Virus record (IMG/VR): IMGVR_UViG_3300017659_000002
Span: 1-39,688 of that record
Origin: a virus
Strand: one strand, 5' to 3'
Length of the DNA: 39,688 bases
Position numbers and translations under genes: made by a program. A model generated the notes under the pieces. That model had not been told where the DNA came from. It did no database searches and worked only from the letters and a program-made list of their open reading frames with translations. Positions 1 through 7,320 of the stretch are shown one piece after another. Within the stretch, counting starts at the first letter, position 1, and every line of letters starts with the position of its first letter.

Positions 1-123
1 CGCCAGCCCTGCACCTCGTCGGGGTGGTAGAGCACGATCTGTGTCGGGTTGCCGAGCCGGTCGCGGTCCGCGGTCTTCCCGTAGGTGTTGCCGCGCAGCA
101 AGATCGACATCATGTACTGATAC
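1..123. repeat. Terminal direct repeat, left copy
   Basis: This stretch is base-for-base identical to 39566-39688. It lies inside the portal gene, and the portal reading frame continues smoothly from 1 to 39565 across the join. The simplest reading is an assembler overlap left when a circular or circularly permuted molecule was linearised, which gives a unit of 39,565 bp. A true terminal repeat inside the portal gene would be unusual for a phage with this HNH/terminase layout. Confidence 0.97.
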
Positions 124-407
124 GTCCAGTCGCCCAGGCCGTAGCCCTCGCCGGACGGATCGATCAGAACCTGGGGCAGCGGCACCTCGCGGCGAGCCGC
201 GCCTGTCCCCTCGTACACGTCGACGGGCAGCGTCGACACCAGCGAGGACACCAGGTCGGTGGCCGCCCACACAGCGACCTTCTGCAGGCTGGACTCGGTC
301 CGCGTCAGGTTGATGCTCGCGAACGTCGAGCCGGTCGACGCCGGCCGCGGGATGGGCTGCTCGACGAACGGGCCCCGCTTCTCACGCTGGGTGAAGAACA
401 GGCTCAC
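1..407 (-). CDS. HK97-family portal protein, N-terminal part (split by window ends)
   Basis: This is the first part of the portal, the dodecameric ring through which TerL pumps DNA into the prohead. The GTG start at 407 overlaps the TGA of the upstream small gene (GTGA), so it is translationally coupled; the upstream GGAGG helps as a ribosome site. The first residues are VSLFFTQREKRGPF, followed by the typical portal stretch LQKVAVWAATDLVSSLV. The frame is open through base 1 and resumes at 39565 on the circle, ending at 38812, for about 386 residues in total. That is near the usual length for this portal family. Confidence 0.93.
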   Translation of the reverse strand, partial: MSLFFTQREKRGPFVEQPIPRPASTGSTFASINLTRTESSLQKVAVWAATDLVSSLVSTLPVDVYEGTGAARREVPLPQVLIDPSGEGYGLGDWTYQYMMSILLRGNTYGKTADRDRLGNPTQIVLYHPDEVQGW

Positions 408-580
408 CGTGTCCTCCAGTCCGCGAGCAGGCAGAACACGCCCGCGAGGGCGAGGCCGGCGGGCGCGTACACCTGCCAGGCCGCAGCCGAGATCAGCACC
501 GCACCGGCCACGCCGGGCAGTCTCGCGGCCGCCCAGCCGCACGCCGCAGCCAGGGCGCCCAAAGCTTTCGCCCTGGTCAT
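404..580 (-). CDS. Small membrane protein between terminase and portal
   Basis: A 58-residue protein starting with ATG at 580, eleven bases after the terminase stop, and ending in a 4-base overlap with the portal start. It begins MTRAKALGALAAACGW and holds one or two hydrophobic stretches (about residues 7-32 and 36-52). It has no recognisable domain. Its position in the packaging operon and its coupling to the portal suggest a real gene. Function unknown. Confidence 0.7.
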   Translation of the reverse strand: MTRAKALGALAAACGWAAARLPGVAGAVLISAAAWQVYAPAGLALAGVFCLLADWRTR

Positions 581-591
581 ACGGGCCCCTC

Positions 592-2073
592 TCAGAAAAT
601 GTTGTCCATTGGGTCGATGGCTTCCTCGACGTCCGCGCCGAGCCCCCACTTGGCGAGCGTCGCCGCCACCAGCGGACTGATGTCCACGCTCACGATCCGC
701 CGCGCCCACGCCCACGAGTCCCCGAGCGGACGCTTCTGCGCACCGGCCAGGGCCGACGCGAGGGGCGCCTCGTCGAAGTGCGTCAGGGACTGCTCGGTGA
801 CCGCGTCGTAGAACTGGCCACAGGCCGCCGCCATGTCCCGCGCCTTGGGCTGCACGACCGTGATGCCGAGCCCGTATTCCTCGTCCTCCAGATCGCCGAT
901 CAGGGACCCGGCGGGACTGGCCGGGTCGACCACCCAACAGCGCGGATCCCACTTGGCATGCAGTTCCTTGGCCCGCTCCACAATCCAGCCCGTACCGGGC
1001 CGGTGGTCCACGACGGTGACGTGCACACCGCCCCGCCACCGGAACGCCGCACAGATCGCCGCGTGCGAGCGCTCGGGCGTCATGTCGATGGCGAACGCCA
1101 CCGGCGCCGAACGTTCGGCGTCAGCGACCGCCAGGGCCCGCCACGCCTCCTCGCCGATGACCTGCCAGGTGTCGGCCTCGTCGGACGGGTAGTCGCCAAC
1201 GCCGAGACGCTCACGGGCGTACCCGTCTTTGGACAGCGTGGCCCGCTCACGGGCGACCTTCTCCAGCGTCAGCCGGTAGCCGATCGCCGGGTTCGACTTC
1301 AGTACCGCCTCGTCGGAGGCTGCGTCGTCGTGCGCCGTGCAGTCCGCCGGGCACTCGTCGGCGTGCGGATCGACCGACCACTCGAAGTACGACAGGGACG
1401 GATCCGGTGTGCCGGCCTCCAGCGCGGCCAGCGCCCGGCGCCGCAGACGGCCCAGCTGCACCGACGGGGCGCCGATACCGGCGCTGCCCAGGTACCAGAT
1501 CTGGGGATCCGGCACGGCCGCCATGGTGGGCAGCAGGGCATCCATCTCGTTGTCGCCCAGGATCATGTCCTCATCCATCACGTTGCAGTGCCCGGTAAAG
1601 CCACGCCCGGACCCCTTGCTCCTGGCGATGAACCGCAGCAGCTGCCCCGTGTGCAGCTCGATGCCTTCCTCCCCGACTGTCTGCCGGTAAGTCTTCACGC
1701 GTTTGTGCAGGTCAGGGGTACTACGAATCAGGCGCTCAATGCGCTTGAACGCGTTCTTCGCCGTCTTGAACTCGTGCGCGCTGTGGAGGATCAGCTGCTC
1801 GCCGCCGATGAACAGACCCCACAGCTCGCGGGCCTCGATCACGCCGCCCTTGCCGTTCTGGCGGGGAACGTTGACTCCGACCTCGAACGACGCCCAACTC
1901 CCGTCCGGCTTCTCACCCATGCCGACGCGGAGGATGTGCTGCTGCCATGGATCCAGCGGCAGGCCCGCCCTGGCGGCCAGGTCGATTGCCTCCTGGCCCG
2001 CGCTGGACACGGACGGCGGCGCCACCTGAATCGGCGGCACCTGCCAGCCGTAGATCGGGCCGTCATCACTCAC
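592..2073 (-). CDS. terL: Terminase large subunit
   Basis: 493 residues; the ATPase motor and nuclease that cuts and packages DNA. Walker A lies at residues 66-77 (VNVPRQNGKGGV, the PRQNGK form common in actinophages). Walker B ends in DE at 167-168 (CNVMDEDM). The C-terminal RNase H-like nuclease has acidic residues at D330 (FAIDMTPE), D383 (VVDPASPA) and D452 (LGDSWAWARR). The GTG start at 2073 was chosen because it overlaps the small-subunit stop by 8 bases; upstream in-frame sequence is the other frame of TerS and reads as low-complexity Arg/Ser. The product acts with the portal encoded downstream. Confidence 0.95.
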   Translation of the reverse strand: MSDDGPIYGWQVPPIQVAPPSVSSAGQEAIDLAARAGLPLDPWQQHILRVGMGEKPDGSWASFEVGVNVPRQNGKGGVIEARELWGLFIGGEQLILHSAHEFKTAKNAFKRIERLIRSTPDLHKRVKTYRQTVGEEGIELHTGQLLRFIARSKGSGRGFTGHCNVMDEDMILGDNEMDALLPTMAAVPDPQIWYLGSAGIGAPSVQLGRLRRRALAALEAGTPDPSLSYFEWSVDPHADECPADCTAHDDAASDEAVLKSNPAIGYRLTLEKVARERATLSKDGYARERLGVGDYPSDEADTWQVIGEEAWRALAVADAERSAPVAFAIDMTPERSHAAICAAFRWRGGVHVTVVDHRPGTGWIVERAKELHAKWDPRCWVVDPASPAGSLIGDLEDEEYGLGITVVQPKARDMAAACGQFYDAVTEQSLTHFDEAPLASALAGAQKRPLGDSWAWARRIVSVDISPLVAATLAKWGLGADVEEAIDPMDNIF

Positions 2074-2341
2074 CAGCGGCCTGCTCGCGTGCTTCGGCTC
2101 GGCGCTTCGCTCGCTGCTGAGCAATGTCATCGACGGCGTCCCCCTTCGATTCCACAGGCGCGAGGCGGCGCAGGTCGGCGACGATGGCCCGGAGCTTGTC
2201 AGCGGCGACGGCCTTGGAAGCTGCGACGTCGGTTGCGTCGATGGCCCGCGCGAGATCGAGGGCGACAGCCGCCATGCCGGGCGACGTCTTGTCCGCGTGA
2301 AGATCTTCGAGCTCCTCGGCGATCTTGTCGGCAACGCTCAT
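2066..2341 (-). CDS. terS: Probable terminase small subunit
   Basis: 91 residues, helical and acidic (MSVADKIAEELEDLHADKT...), lying directly before and overlapping TerL, where the DNA-recognition subunit of the terminase is expected. The ATG at 2341 has GGGGG five bases upstream; a GTG at 2347 is also possible. No diagnostic domain is visible by eye, so the call rests mainly on position, size and charge. It would bind the neighbouring non-coding region (2348-2509). Confidence 0.65.
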   Translation of the reverse strand: MSVADKIAEELEDLHADKTSPGMAAVALDLARAIDATDVAASKAVAADKLRAIVADLRRLAPVESKGDAVDDIAQQRAKRRAEAREQAAGE

Positions 2342-2347
2342 GATCAC

Positions 2348-2509
2348 CCCCGGTAGTGACGGAGCGTCACATCACGCTGAGTGACGCCCGCTAAATCGCT
2401 AGCGCTCGCTCCAGCGGATTAGGGCCGTTCAGATCGGCCGCGCAAAAAATCGGGCGAGAAGGGCGTTTGGGTCGCCCGGGAAGGCCACCAAAAAGGGGCC
2501 GGGTCGTGA
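2348..2509. other. Non-coding region, candidate cos / terminase-binding site
   Basis: 162 bases without a convincing gene between the P-loop gene and TerS, in an otherwise packed operon. It contains an inverted repeat GTGACG-GAG-CGTCAC (2356-2370) and a further direct GTGACG at 2381. An A-rich tract and a poly-T on the opposite strand lie near 2443-2493. In HNH-TerS-TerL phages the cohesive-end site usually lies here. The exact cut site cannot be seen from sequence alone. Confidence 0.45.
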
Positions 2510-2947
2510 TCACCAGTCGAGCGGTGACTGCCTCGCGACCACGTGAGCGGCGGCCGGCCGGGCGTTGTACCAGCGGCTCGCTACTCTGCGCATCTCCGGG
2601 TCGCGCATGGCCTCGATGCGCTGCATGACGACCTGCCTGCCGGGGTCGACGGTGACCATGCGTGCGTCGAGCCGCTTGTACTTGGCCCGTGCCTTGGCAC
2701 TGGGCATGGTGTGGATCAAGTACACGTCGACCTTGTCCCGCAGGGCGAACGCCTCGTCCATGGCCGCGTAGCGGGCACGGTGGGCGACGCGTAGCTGCAG
2801 TGGGTCTTGGTTCCAGCTCGGGGCGCCGGGGCCGGCGAGTGCTTGGGTGATGCGGTCAAGGTCAATGACGATGTCGCATGCCTTGGCGTGCGCCTCGATC
2901 CAGCTGGACTTACCTGCGGCCGGCGGCCCGGTGACCACGATCAGCAC
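2510..2947 (-). CDS. P-loop NTPase / kinase-like protein
   Basis: 145 residues. The N-terminus is a clear Walker A loop, VVTGPPAAGKSSW (residues 4-16), followed by a nucleotide-kinase-like DIVIDLDRI strand and an Arg-rich middle (RVAHRARYAAMDEA). This resembles small AAA-type or polynucleotide-kinase-like proteins found beside HNH and terminase genes in actinophages. It has a GTG start at 2947, six bases after the preceding gene. Substrate unknown; DNA-end processing is one possibility, by inference only. Confidence 0.75.
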   Translation of the reverse strand: MLIVVTGPPAAGKSSWIEAHAKACDIVIDLDRITQALAGPGAPSWNQDPLQLRVAHRARYAAMDEAFALRDKVDVYLIHTMPSAKARAKYKRLDARMVTVDPGRQVVMQRIEAMRDPEMRRVASRWYNARPAAAHVVARQSPLDW

Positions 2948-2953
2948 GCTGTG

Positions 2954-3076
2954 TCACCCCTGGCGCTCGCTCGCAAGCCACATGGCTGGTTGAAGTGAGA
3001 GCCTGCCGTCAGGGTGCCGGTCCCACCAGTAGTGCTTACCGAACAGCATGAACGTCCGGAGCGACTCGTATCGCAT
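2954..3076 (-). CDS. Short hypothetical protein
   Basis: A 40-residue gene (MRYESLRTFMLFGKHYWWDR...) rich in aromatic residues. The ATG at 3076 overlaps the HNH stop by one codon's worth of sequence and has GGAGG eight bases upstream, which supports translation. The same frame is open further upstream but reads as an Arg/Pro-rich shadow of HNH. No domain recognised. Confidence 0.6.
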   Translation of the reverse strand: MRYESLRTFMLFGKHYWWDRHPDGRLSLQPAMWLASERQG

Positions 3077-3078
3077 CG

Positions 3079-3357
3079 TCACCACCTCCGCGAGGCTCGC
3101 TGCTGCACCCTGGGCGCCGTCCGGTTCCCTCGGCTGCTGTTGCATGCGCGGTGCGCGCTGCGGGCGTTGGCGGGGTCGAGGAGGCTGCCGCCCTTCGAGA
3201 GCGGCACCTCGTGGTCGAGGGTGAAGGCGAGCGGGTGGGTGCGGCCGTCGACGTTGGCGGGGATGTTGTGGCCGCAGATCCAGCACGGATGCCTGGCCGC
3301 CTTCACGGCGGCGACGAGGCGGCGGTAGGGGCGCCCGTTGCGGACATTGCCAGCCAC
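3079..3357 (-). CDS. HNH endonuclease
   Basis: 92 residues. The zinc-finger half CWICGHNI, the HNH core LDHEVPLSKGGS and the closing AHRACNSSRGN carry the expected His, Asn and Cys residues. HNH proteins next to terminase genes in HK97-like cos phages stimulate the terminase nicking reaction; here TerS and TerL follow on the same strand. The GTG at 3357 was preferred to the GTG at 3366, because AGGAGG lies eight bases before the former and touches the latter. Confidence 0.9.
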   Translation of the reverse strand: MAGNVRNGRPYRRLVAAVKAARHPCWICGHNIPANVDGRTHPLAFTLDHEVPLSKGGSLLDPANARSAHRACNSSRGNRTAPRVQQRASRRW

Positions 3358-3372
3358 GGGCGCCACCTCCTG

Positions 3373-3624
3373 TCAGTCCTCGTCGAGGACCTTGGCGCGC
3401 GCGGCGTCGGCCTTGCGGTTGAGCGCGGTCGTCATCCTGAACACGGTGAAGGTGAGCAGCAGGAAGGTGACGACGAGCAGCACCTGAGTGATCACCGAGA
3501 CGATGGCGATGTTCCTTGTAGCGCTCGCGATGATCAACGCGATCACGATGCCTGCGGCCCAGCCGAGCCAGAGCTTGACCTTCTCGGCTCTGACGGCCGT
3601 CTGTACCTCGTTGTAGCTGGCCAT
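3373..3624 (-). CDS. Two-helix membrane protein
   Basis: 83 residues starting MASYNEVQTAVRAEK. Two hydrophobic segments follow (about 19-35 and 41-63, IVSVITQVLLVVTFLLLTF), then a charged tail. The ATG at 3624 has GGGGGAA just upstream. The reading frame is open for longer upstream, but that part crosses a terminator-like hairpin and is low-complexity. It lies between the early/late boundary and the HNH gene. Function unknown. Confidence 0.75.
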   Translation of the reverse strand: MASYNEVQTAVRAEKVKLWLGWAAGIVIALIIASATRNIAIVSVITQVLLVVTFLLLTFTVFRMTTALNRKADAARAKVLDED

Positions 3625-3643
3625 GGTTCCCCCAAGGGCGTGG

Positions 3644-3662
3644 TGATGCTGAGGGAGCATCA
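3644..3662. promoter_or_regulatory. Perfect 7-bp hairpin upstream of membrane gene
   Basis: TGATGCT-gaggg-AGCATCA forms a perfect 7-bp stem with a 5-base loop, 20-38 bases upstream of the start codon at 3624. It could be an operator or a leader hairpin; there is no T-run to make it a terminator. Confidence 0.4.
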
Positions 3663-3713
3663 TGCGCCGCCTGGAGACTGCGTGATGGGGGTGTGGCCGT
3701 CTCGTGACACGGA

Positions 3714-3748
3714 GAAGCCCCCGCCGGGGGGACCGTTGCGGGGGCTTC
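3714..3748. terminator. Terminator-like hairpin at early/late boundary
   Basis: GAAGCCCCCGC and GCGGGGGCTTC form a perfect 11-bp GC-rich stem with a 13-base loop. It lies in the 197-base gap between the early gene ending at 3822 and the membrane gene starting at 3624, so early transcripts would meet it before reaching the late genes. No T-run follows on either strand, as is common in high-GC actinobacteria. Confidence 0.7.
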
Positions 3749-3796
3749 GTCGTGCGTCTGTGTCGGCAGCGCTTGGGCATGCCTGTTGTGCCTTGA

Positions 3797-3825
3797 GTGT
3801 TACAGCAGGTCAGGTGAGTGGTCAA
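3797..3825 (-). promoter_or_regulatory. Candidate minus-strand promoter before late genes
   Basis: On the minus strand TTGACC (3820-3825) is followed after exactly 17 bases by TAACAC (3797-3802). The -35 box is good and the -10 box weak. It overlaps the stop of the preceding gene and points at the late operon. The hairpin at 3714-3748 would be met within about 80 bases of transcription. Confidence 0.35.
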
Positions 3826-4001
3826 GCTGCCTTGGCCGGTGCGGGGGCTTGCAGCTCGCAGAGGTCGACGAGGGCGCGTCCGGTGCGGTCGTGGCCGTGG
3901 CGGGTGAGCGTGCCGCGGTGGAGTCGTACGCGGAGGGCGCCGGGCTTGATGCCGGTTGCTGCGGCGGCGGCGTAGATGTCGACGATGACGGGTTGCTGCA
4001 T
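3822..4001 (-). CDS. Small HTH DNA-binding protein
   Basis: 59 residues. The segment VDIYAAAAATGIKPGALRVR followed by RHGHDRTGRALVDL reads as a helix-turn-helix with a short wing, like MerR/excisionase-type folds. The ATG at 4001 lies 17 bases after the preceding stop; GGGGAC overlaps the expected ribosome site. It is the last early gene before the terminator and the late region, which makes a role in the early-late switch possible, by inference. Confidence 0.6.
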   Translation of the reverse strand: MQQPVIVDIYAAAAATGIKPGALRVRLHRGTLTRHGHDRTGRALVDLCELQAPAPAKAA

Positions 4002-4018
4002 GTCCCCATGATGCCCGG

Positions 4019-4396
4019 CTATGGCCGCCACTCCTCGCGGTAGCCGGGCCGGTCCGCGTAGGGCAGCGCGAGCAGCTTGACGGCGCCATGCAGGGCGAGC
4101 AGGGCGCCAGCGGATGCGAGGTCCTCCGGGTGAGCGCGGCGGTTTTCCATCGCGCGTTCGTGCCGCTCGACGAGTTGCCGCTTGGCGTCGATCTCGCGCA
4201 GCACCCGCGCCGGATCGTGGGCGGCGATGTGGTCGGCGTCTGCTGTCGTCAGGGCATCGGTCATCCAACTGTCCTCGACGCCGTAGTAGACGCCGCGCCG
4301 GCCGTCCGTCGACCAGTTGGGGACGTGTGCCGCCCGCGCGATCCGTTCGTCCTCGTCGAGCCGGGCGCCGAGCCACTGTGCGATGTCGTCGGTCAT
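4019..4396 (-). CDS. DUF6221-like actinobacterial protein
   Basis: 125 residues. The opening MTDDIAQWLGARLDEDERIA and the ending LLALPYADRPGYREEWRP match the pattern I know for the DUF6221 family of Streptomyces and its phages. The middle holds VLREIDAKRQLVERH, a conserved helix. The ATG at 4396 was chosen over 4405 because AGAGGA lies at normal spacing from it. Function unknown. Confidence 0.8.
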   Translation of the reverse strand: MTDDIAQWLGARLDEDERIARAAHVPNWSTDGRRGVYYGVEDSWMTDALTTADADHIAAHDPARVLREIDAKRQLVERHERAMENRRAHPEDLASAGALLALHGAVKLLALPYADRPGYREEWRP

Positions 4397-4412
4397 GGGG
4401 TCCATCCTCTCG

Positions 4413-4508
4413 CTACGGCTGCGGGTGGCCGCAGTCCTTCACCCACCAGCCGCACACGGCGCAGTAGTCGTAGGCGGCGCGTAGGGCTGTCAACAGGCTG
4501 TGGATCAT
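4413..4508 (-). CDS. 31-residue Cys/His micro-protein
   Basis: The ATG at 4508 overlaps the TGA of the upstream membrane gene (ATGA). The product contains CAVCGWWVKDCGH, a CxxC...CxH set able to bind one zinc ion. Tight coupling and the metal-binding pattern argue for a real gene despite its size. Several other small genes in this operon share such motifs. Confidence 0.55.
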   Translation of the reverse strand: MIHSLLTALRAAYDYCAVCGWWVKDCGHPQP

Positions 4509-4864
4509 TGGTCGTTCGCGTCCTTCGTGATGTGGAGGTGGGTGTGGCCGGGTCGCTTGGCCAGAGCGAAGCTGTAGATCAACATCCCCTTCTGGCTTTC
4601 AGAAGGGGTCACGCTGAGAAGCTCTTGACCAGCACATTCATCGCAGGAGGGGGTCCGCTCCTCCGGTGGGGGAGTGGCGGACGAATCGGACATGCGGCGT
4701 CGTGCGGCCCGCCACACGGCGGCCATGCCGACGACCCACACGGTGATGACTCCGGCCGTGGACGAGCGGGCGAATACGACGGCGAGGGCCAGGCCGACCA
4801 GGGCCACGAGGACGCATCCGCCGGCCGCCCGGCTTGGCTCCCGCTCGTCCTCGGGCTCCGCCAT
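4505..4864 (-). CDS. Membrane protein with cytoplasmic tail
   Basis: 119 residues beginning MAEPEDEREPSRAAGG. Two adjacent hydrophobic helices follow (about 15-31 and 36-50), then a hydrophilic tail with CDECAGQELL and a C-terminal TKDANDQ. The ATG at 4864 overlaps the upstream stop (TGATG), supporting this start over the longer open frame. Unknown function. Confidence 0.65.
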   Translation of the reverse strand: MAEPEDEREPSRAAGGCVLVALVGLALAVVFARSSTAGVITVWVVGMAAVWRAARRRMSDSSATPPPEERTPSCDECAGQELLSVTPSESQKGMLIYSFALAKRPGHTHLHITKDANDQ

Positions 4865-5370
4865 CACAGGGCCCCGTACACGCGGTCGCCGAGCCCGTTG
4901 GCGGCCATTGCGAGGGGCACCGCGGCGAACCCGGCCACGCCCGCCGACGTGCCGAGGGTGATGCCGCACCAGGCGCCGCGCTTGATCTCGGAACTCCACT
5001 GCGACCGCTTCGCGGCGGCGATCATGGCCACGGTCAGGATCAGGACGACCGCGACGCCAGGACCAGAGAGCGGTACGAACGTGCGGCGCGCGGCGAGCTG
5101 GCCGACGCTGCCGCCGACTCCCCAGACGAGGGCGGCGTCCCCCAGCCAGTCGGAGAGCCCCAGGACGGCGCTGGACGCCGTGCCGACGAGTCCGCCGACG
5201 CCCAGGGTGGTGAGGCAGCCGTAGGCCCATGACAGGAGGAACGGAGCGAGGCTGGCCGCGTGCTTGAGGGGGTCTTTCATGAGGGCCTTGCGGCCGGGCC
5301 ACCAGGTGATGACCTGGTGGACCAGGATGCAGATGCCGACGGTGACGCCACCGTAGGTCACGTAGTTCAT
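4864..5370 (-). CDS. Multi-pass membrane protein
   Basis: 168 residues starting MNYVTYGGVTVGICILVHQV. Four or five hydrophobic segments can be seen: about 8-22, 40-60, 78-92, 108-128 and 140-160. The frame is open upstream but turns into Arg/Pro-rich shadow sequence, so the ATG at 5370 is preferred. It sits among small membrane proteins in the early operon. It is not a recognised holin or transporter. Confidence 0.7.
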   Translation of the reverse strand: MNYVTYGGVTVGICILVHQVITWWPGRKALMKDPLKHAASLAPFLLSWAYGCLTTLGVGGLVGTASSAVLGLSDWLGDAALVWGVGGSVGQLAARRTFVPLSGPGVAVVLILTVAMIAAAKRSQWSSEIKRGAWCGITLGTSAGVAGFAAVPLAMAANGLGDRVYGAL

Positions 5371-5378
5371 GCGGGGGC

Positions 5379-5525
5379 CTATCGGAGGATTGCGACGCCG
5401 AGCGCCGCGAGGGTGAGGACCAGGGCGCACGTGCCAGTGATCGGCGGCACGGTGCGGACGTCGACCAGGACGAGGCCGAGCAGACCGAGGAGCATGGCGA
5501 GCGCGAAGAGCCCGGCGAGGATCAC
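5379..5525 (-). CDS. 48-residue membrane protein
   Basis: GTG at 5525 overlaps the TGA of the upstream HTH gene (GTGA). The product is almost wholly hydrophobic, with two helices (VILAGLFALAMLLGLLGLVL and CALVLTLAALGVAIL) joined by a short polar turn. Coupling to the neighbours supports a real gene. Function unknown. Confidence 0.6.
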   Translation of the reverse strand: MILAGLFALAMLLGLLGLVLVDVRTVPPITGTCALVLTLAALGVAILR

Positions 5526-5917
5526 GAGGCGGCGCGCTGCGCGGCCCAGCGGGCGCGGATGCGCTCGGCGTGCCAGTGCAGGAGTTCCTCGGCGACGTCC
5601 TCGGCGGGCCGCTTGTGCGAGGCGGCGATGATGCGCAGGTCTTGGCCGAGCGTGAGGCTTGGGGCGAGCGTGAGCCCCTCGGGGCCGGTCCGCAATCCCG
5701 GTGGCACATTCGGAGCCGGTTCGTCCTCGGTGGGTGCCTCGTCGGGTGCCTCGTCCGAGGCCGGGTCGGGTTCGGCGGCCGGGGGCCGGTTGAGTAGGTC
5801 CCTGCGTACGGTCTCGCGGGAAACGCCCAGCTCATCGGCGATCTGCGCGGCGCTCATGTGGCGGTCGGTGAGGTGTGCGACGACGATGCGCCGGACCTCA
5901 AGCGAGAGCACGCTCAT
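5522..5917 (-). CDS. HTH protein with Pro/Glu linker
   Basis: 131 residues. The N-terminus has a clear helix-turn-helix, MSAAQIADELGVSRETVRRD (residues 21-40), of the DeoR/resolvase-like type. A Pro/Glu/Asp-rich linker (about 45-75) leads to a helical C-terminus (LGQDLRIIAASHKRPAEDVA). The start overlaps the preceding stop (TGATG). A role as an early regulator or replication accessory is possible; no specific family was recognised. Confidence 0.75.
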   Translation of the reverse strand: MSVLSLEVRRIVVAHLTDRHMSAAQIADELGVSRETVRRDLLNRPPAAEPDPASDEAPDEAPTEDEPAPNVPPGLRTGPEGLTLAPSLTLGQDLRIIAASHKRPAEDVAEELLHWHAERIRARWAAQRAAS

Positions 5918-6294
5918 CACGCGCCGCCCTGCACGGCGGCCGCCCCGTCGGCGGCGGCTCGAAGGATGAGCGCGTACTCGCCGCGTGTGATGTCGCGTGC
6001 GACGAGGGGCATGCGGCGCTGCAGGACGCGTTCGAGCTCGTCTGTCGCCTCGGTGAACCCGTACTCGCGCGTCGCGAAGGTGCAGGCGAGGGCGAGCCGG
6101 GTCTGCTCCAGCACGCGGTCCTCGGGCCGGTGACTGGTGAGCTTGTCGGCGATGGCGACGAGCAGCGTCGTGGCGACCGCGTTGAGGGATGCAGCCGACG
6201 CGCGGGCGAGCGCCTCGTCCATGTTGGGCGCACTGTTGCGGGTGGGGGCGGTCGAGTGTTCACGCACGGAGGGGCGCGTGGAATGATCGGTCAT
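5917..6294 (-). CDS. Hypothetical early protein
   Basis: 125 residues (MTDHSTRPSVREHST...). The first 25 residues are polar; the rest is helical (LNAVATTLLVAIADKL, LEQTRLALACTFATREYGF). The ATG at 6294 has AGGAG at good spacing. I do not recognise a family. Confidence 0.65.
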   Translation of the reverse strand: MTDHSTRPSVREHSTAPTRNSAPNMDEALARASAASLNAVATTLLVAIADKLTSHRPEDRVLEQTRLALACTFATREYGFTEATDELERVLQRRMPLVARDITRGEYALILRAAADGAAAVQGGA

Positions 6295-6391
6295 GCCGAC
6301 TCCTGGTCTAGTCAGGATGTGCGGTAGAGGGTCGGGCGGTGCGCGCGCCTCGGGTGCTCCAACACCTGAGAGCTGCTGTCCGGCCCTCGTT

Positions 6392-6679
6392 CTATTCGGT
6401 TGTGCTGGCGTCCTTAGTGGGCGCCTTCTTGCGCTGGTCCTTCTTGAGGGCCTGGTCGATAGCGGTCCAGCTTCGGCCAAGGGCGCGAGCGACCTCGGCC
6501 TTGGAGCCGAGTTCCCTTACGCCTTCGCGCAGGGCTTCGGCTCGTCGTGTGGCGGAGTCAGAGGCGAGGAGGTTCAGCTGCTCCAACAGCTTGTCCTCGT
6601 CGCGGATCCGGTCCCGCCAGGGCTTCGGTTCCATCCCTGCGACCATATCCAACTGGGGGGTTGGATGCAAGGTCTTCAT
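6392..6679 (-). CDS. HTH protein, early operon
   Basis: 95 residues. The C-terminal half contains SKAEVARALGRSWTAIDQAL, a helix-turn-helix of the sigma/resolvase kind, then a Lys-rich tail. The ATG at 6679 overlaps the upstream TGA (ATGA); later ATGs at 6646 and 6634 are also possible. A perfect inverted repeat at 6647-6666 lies within its 5' end. It could regulate its own operon, by inference. Confidence 0.7.
   Translation of the reverse strand: MKTLHPTPQLDMVAGMEPKPWRDRIRDEDKLLEQLNLLASDSATRRAEALREGVRELGSKAEVARALGRSWTAIDQALKKDQRKKAPTKDASTTE
6647..6666. promoter_or_regulatory. Inverted repeat at the 5' end of an HTH gene
   Basis: ATCCAAC-TGGGGG-GTTGGAT has perfect 7-bp arms. On the minus-strand RNA it ends one base before the internal AUG at 6646. 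It could be an operator for the HTH protein it overlaps or a translational hairpin. Confidence 0.4.
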
Positions 6680-7320
6680 GCAGCGTGCGCAGTCTCGAAC
6701 TCGGCTTGTGCGGCCCGGAATTCGAGCCATCGGGTCGGCGGCCACTCCGTCGAGCACCAGGCGCACCGCGGCGTTGTCTGCCCCGGCCGGCGCAGCACGA
6801 CGGCCCCGCACAGGACGCCGTCGACCTTGGTGGGGCAGTAGCCCATGCGCTTCGGGCGGTCGGCCGGGTCGCTCGGGTCGACGATCGATGTGGCCGCGCC
6901 GTGGAGCTCGCGGAGCTCCTGGGCGAAGGTGCCGGCCTGTTCCCAGCCGTCGGCGATCCACAGGACGTTGTCGCGCAGGCCGCGGACGGCGCGGGCGAGG
7001 CGCTGCTCGTAGGGGCCGCGGCGGCGAGCCTCGGGCCAGCCGAGGGTGTCGTGCATGGCTGAGCGCCAGTCTTCACACCAGGTGACGATGCCGCCCTCGC
7101 TGCGCAGGCTGAGCGGGTCCTCGGCGACGGGGAGCGGCGGCGTGGCCTTGCTCGTGGCGACGCGTTCGGCCGAGCCGCGGGCGCCTGGCTGCAGGAAGAG
7201 GGCGAGCGCGTTGTACAGGCCGGGGAGCGCGGCGAGGCGCTCGACGGTCAGGTTCGTGCAGCCGGGGCACAGGTAGCCGGTGGTGAGGCCACGCTCGCAC
7301 AGGTCGCAGATGTGGGTCAC
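6676..7320 (-). CDS. Zinc-ribbon protein, hypothetical
   Basis: 214 residues with two metal-binding clusters: CDLC plus CPGC near the N-terminus (about residues 5-22) and CPTK...CGAVV...CAWC near the C-terminus. The middle is helical with WCEDWRSAMHDTLGW and LRDNVLWIADGWEQAG. The GTG at 7320 overlaps the preceding stop (GTGA). Similar two-ribbon proteins occur in Streptomyces prophages, but the function is not known to me. Confidence 0.75.
   Translation of the reverse strand: MTHICDLCERGLTTGYLCPGCTNLTVERLAALPGLYNALALFLQPGARGSAERVATSKATPPLPVAEDPLSLRSEGGIVTWCEDWRSAMHDTLGWPEARRRGPYEQRLARAVRGLRDNVLWIADGWEQAGTFAQELRELHGAATSIVDPSDPADRPKRMGYCPTKVDGVLCGAVVLRRPGQTTPRCAWCSTEWPPTRWLEFRAAQAEFETAHAA

Noticed and set aside
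1-123. Physical terminal repeat of the virion DNA
   Set aside because: It lies within the portal gene, has the size of an assembler overlap, and the gene order suggests cos packaging.
259-2343. 694-codon plus-strand frame opposite terminase
   Set aside because: Arg/Pro-rich shadow of TerL, which carries clear Walker and nuclease motifs on the minus strand.
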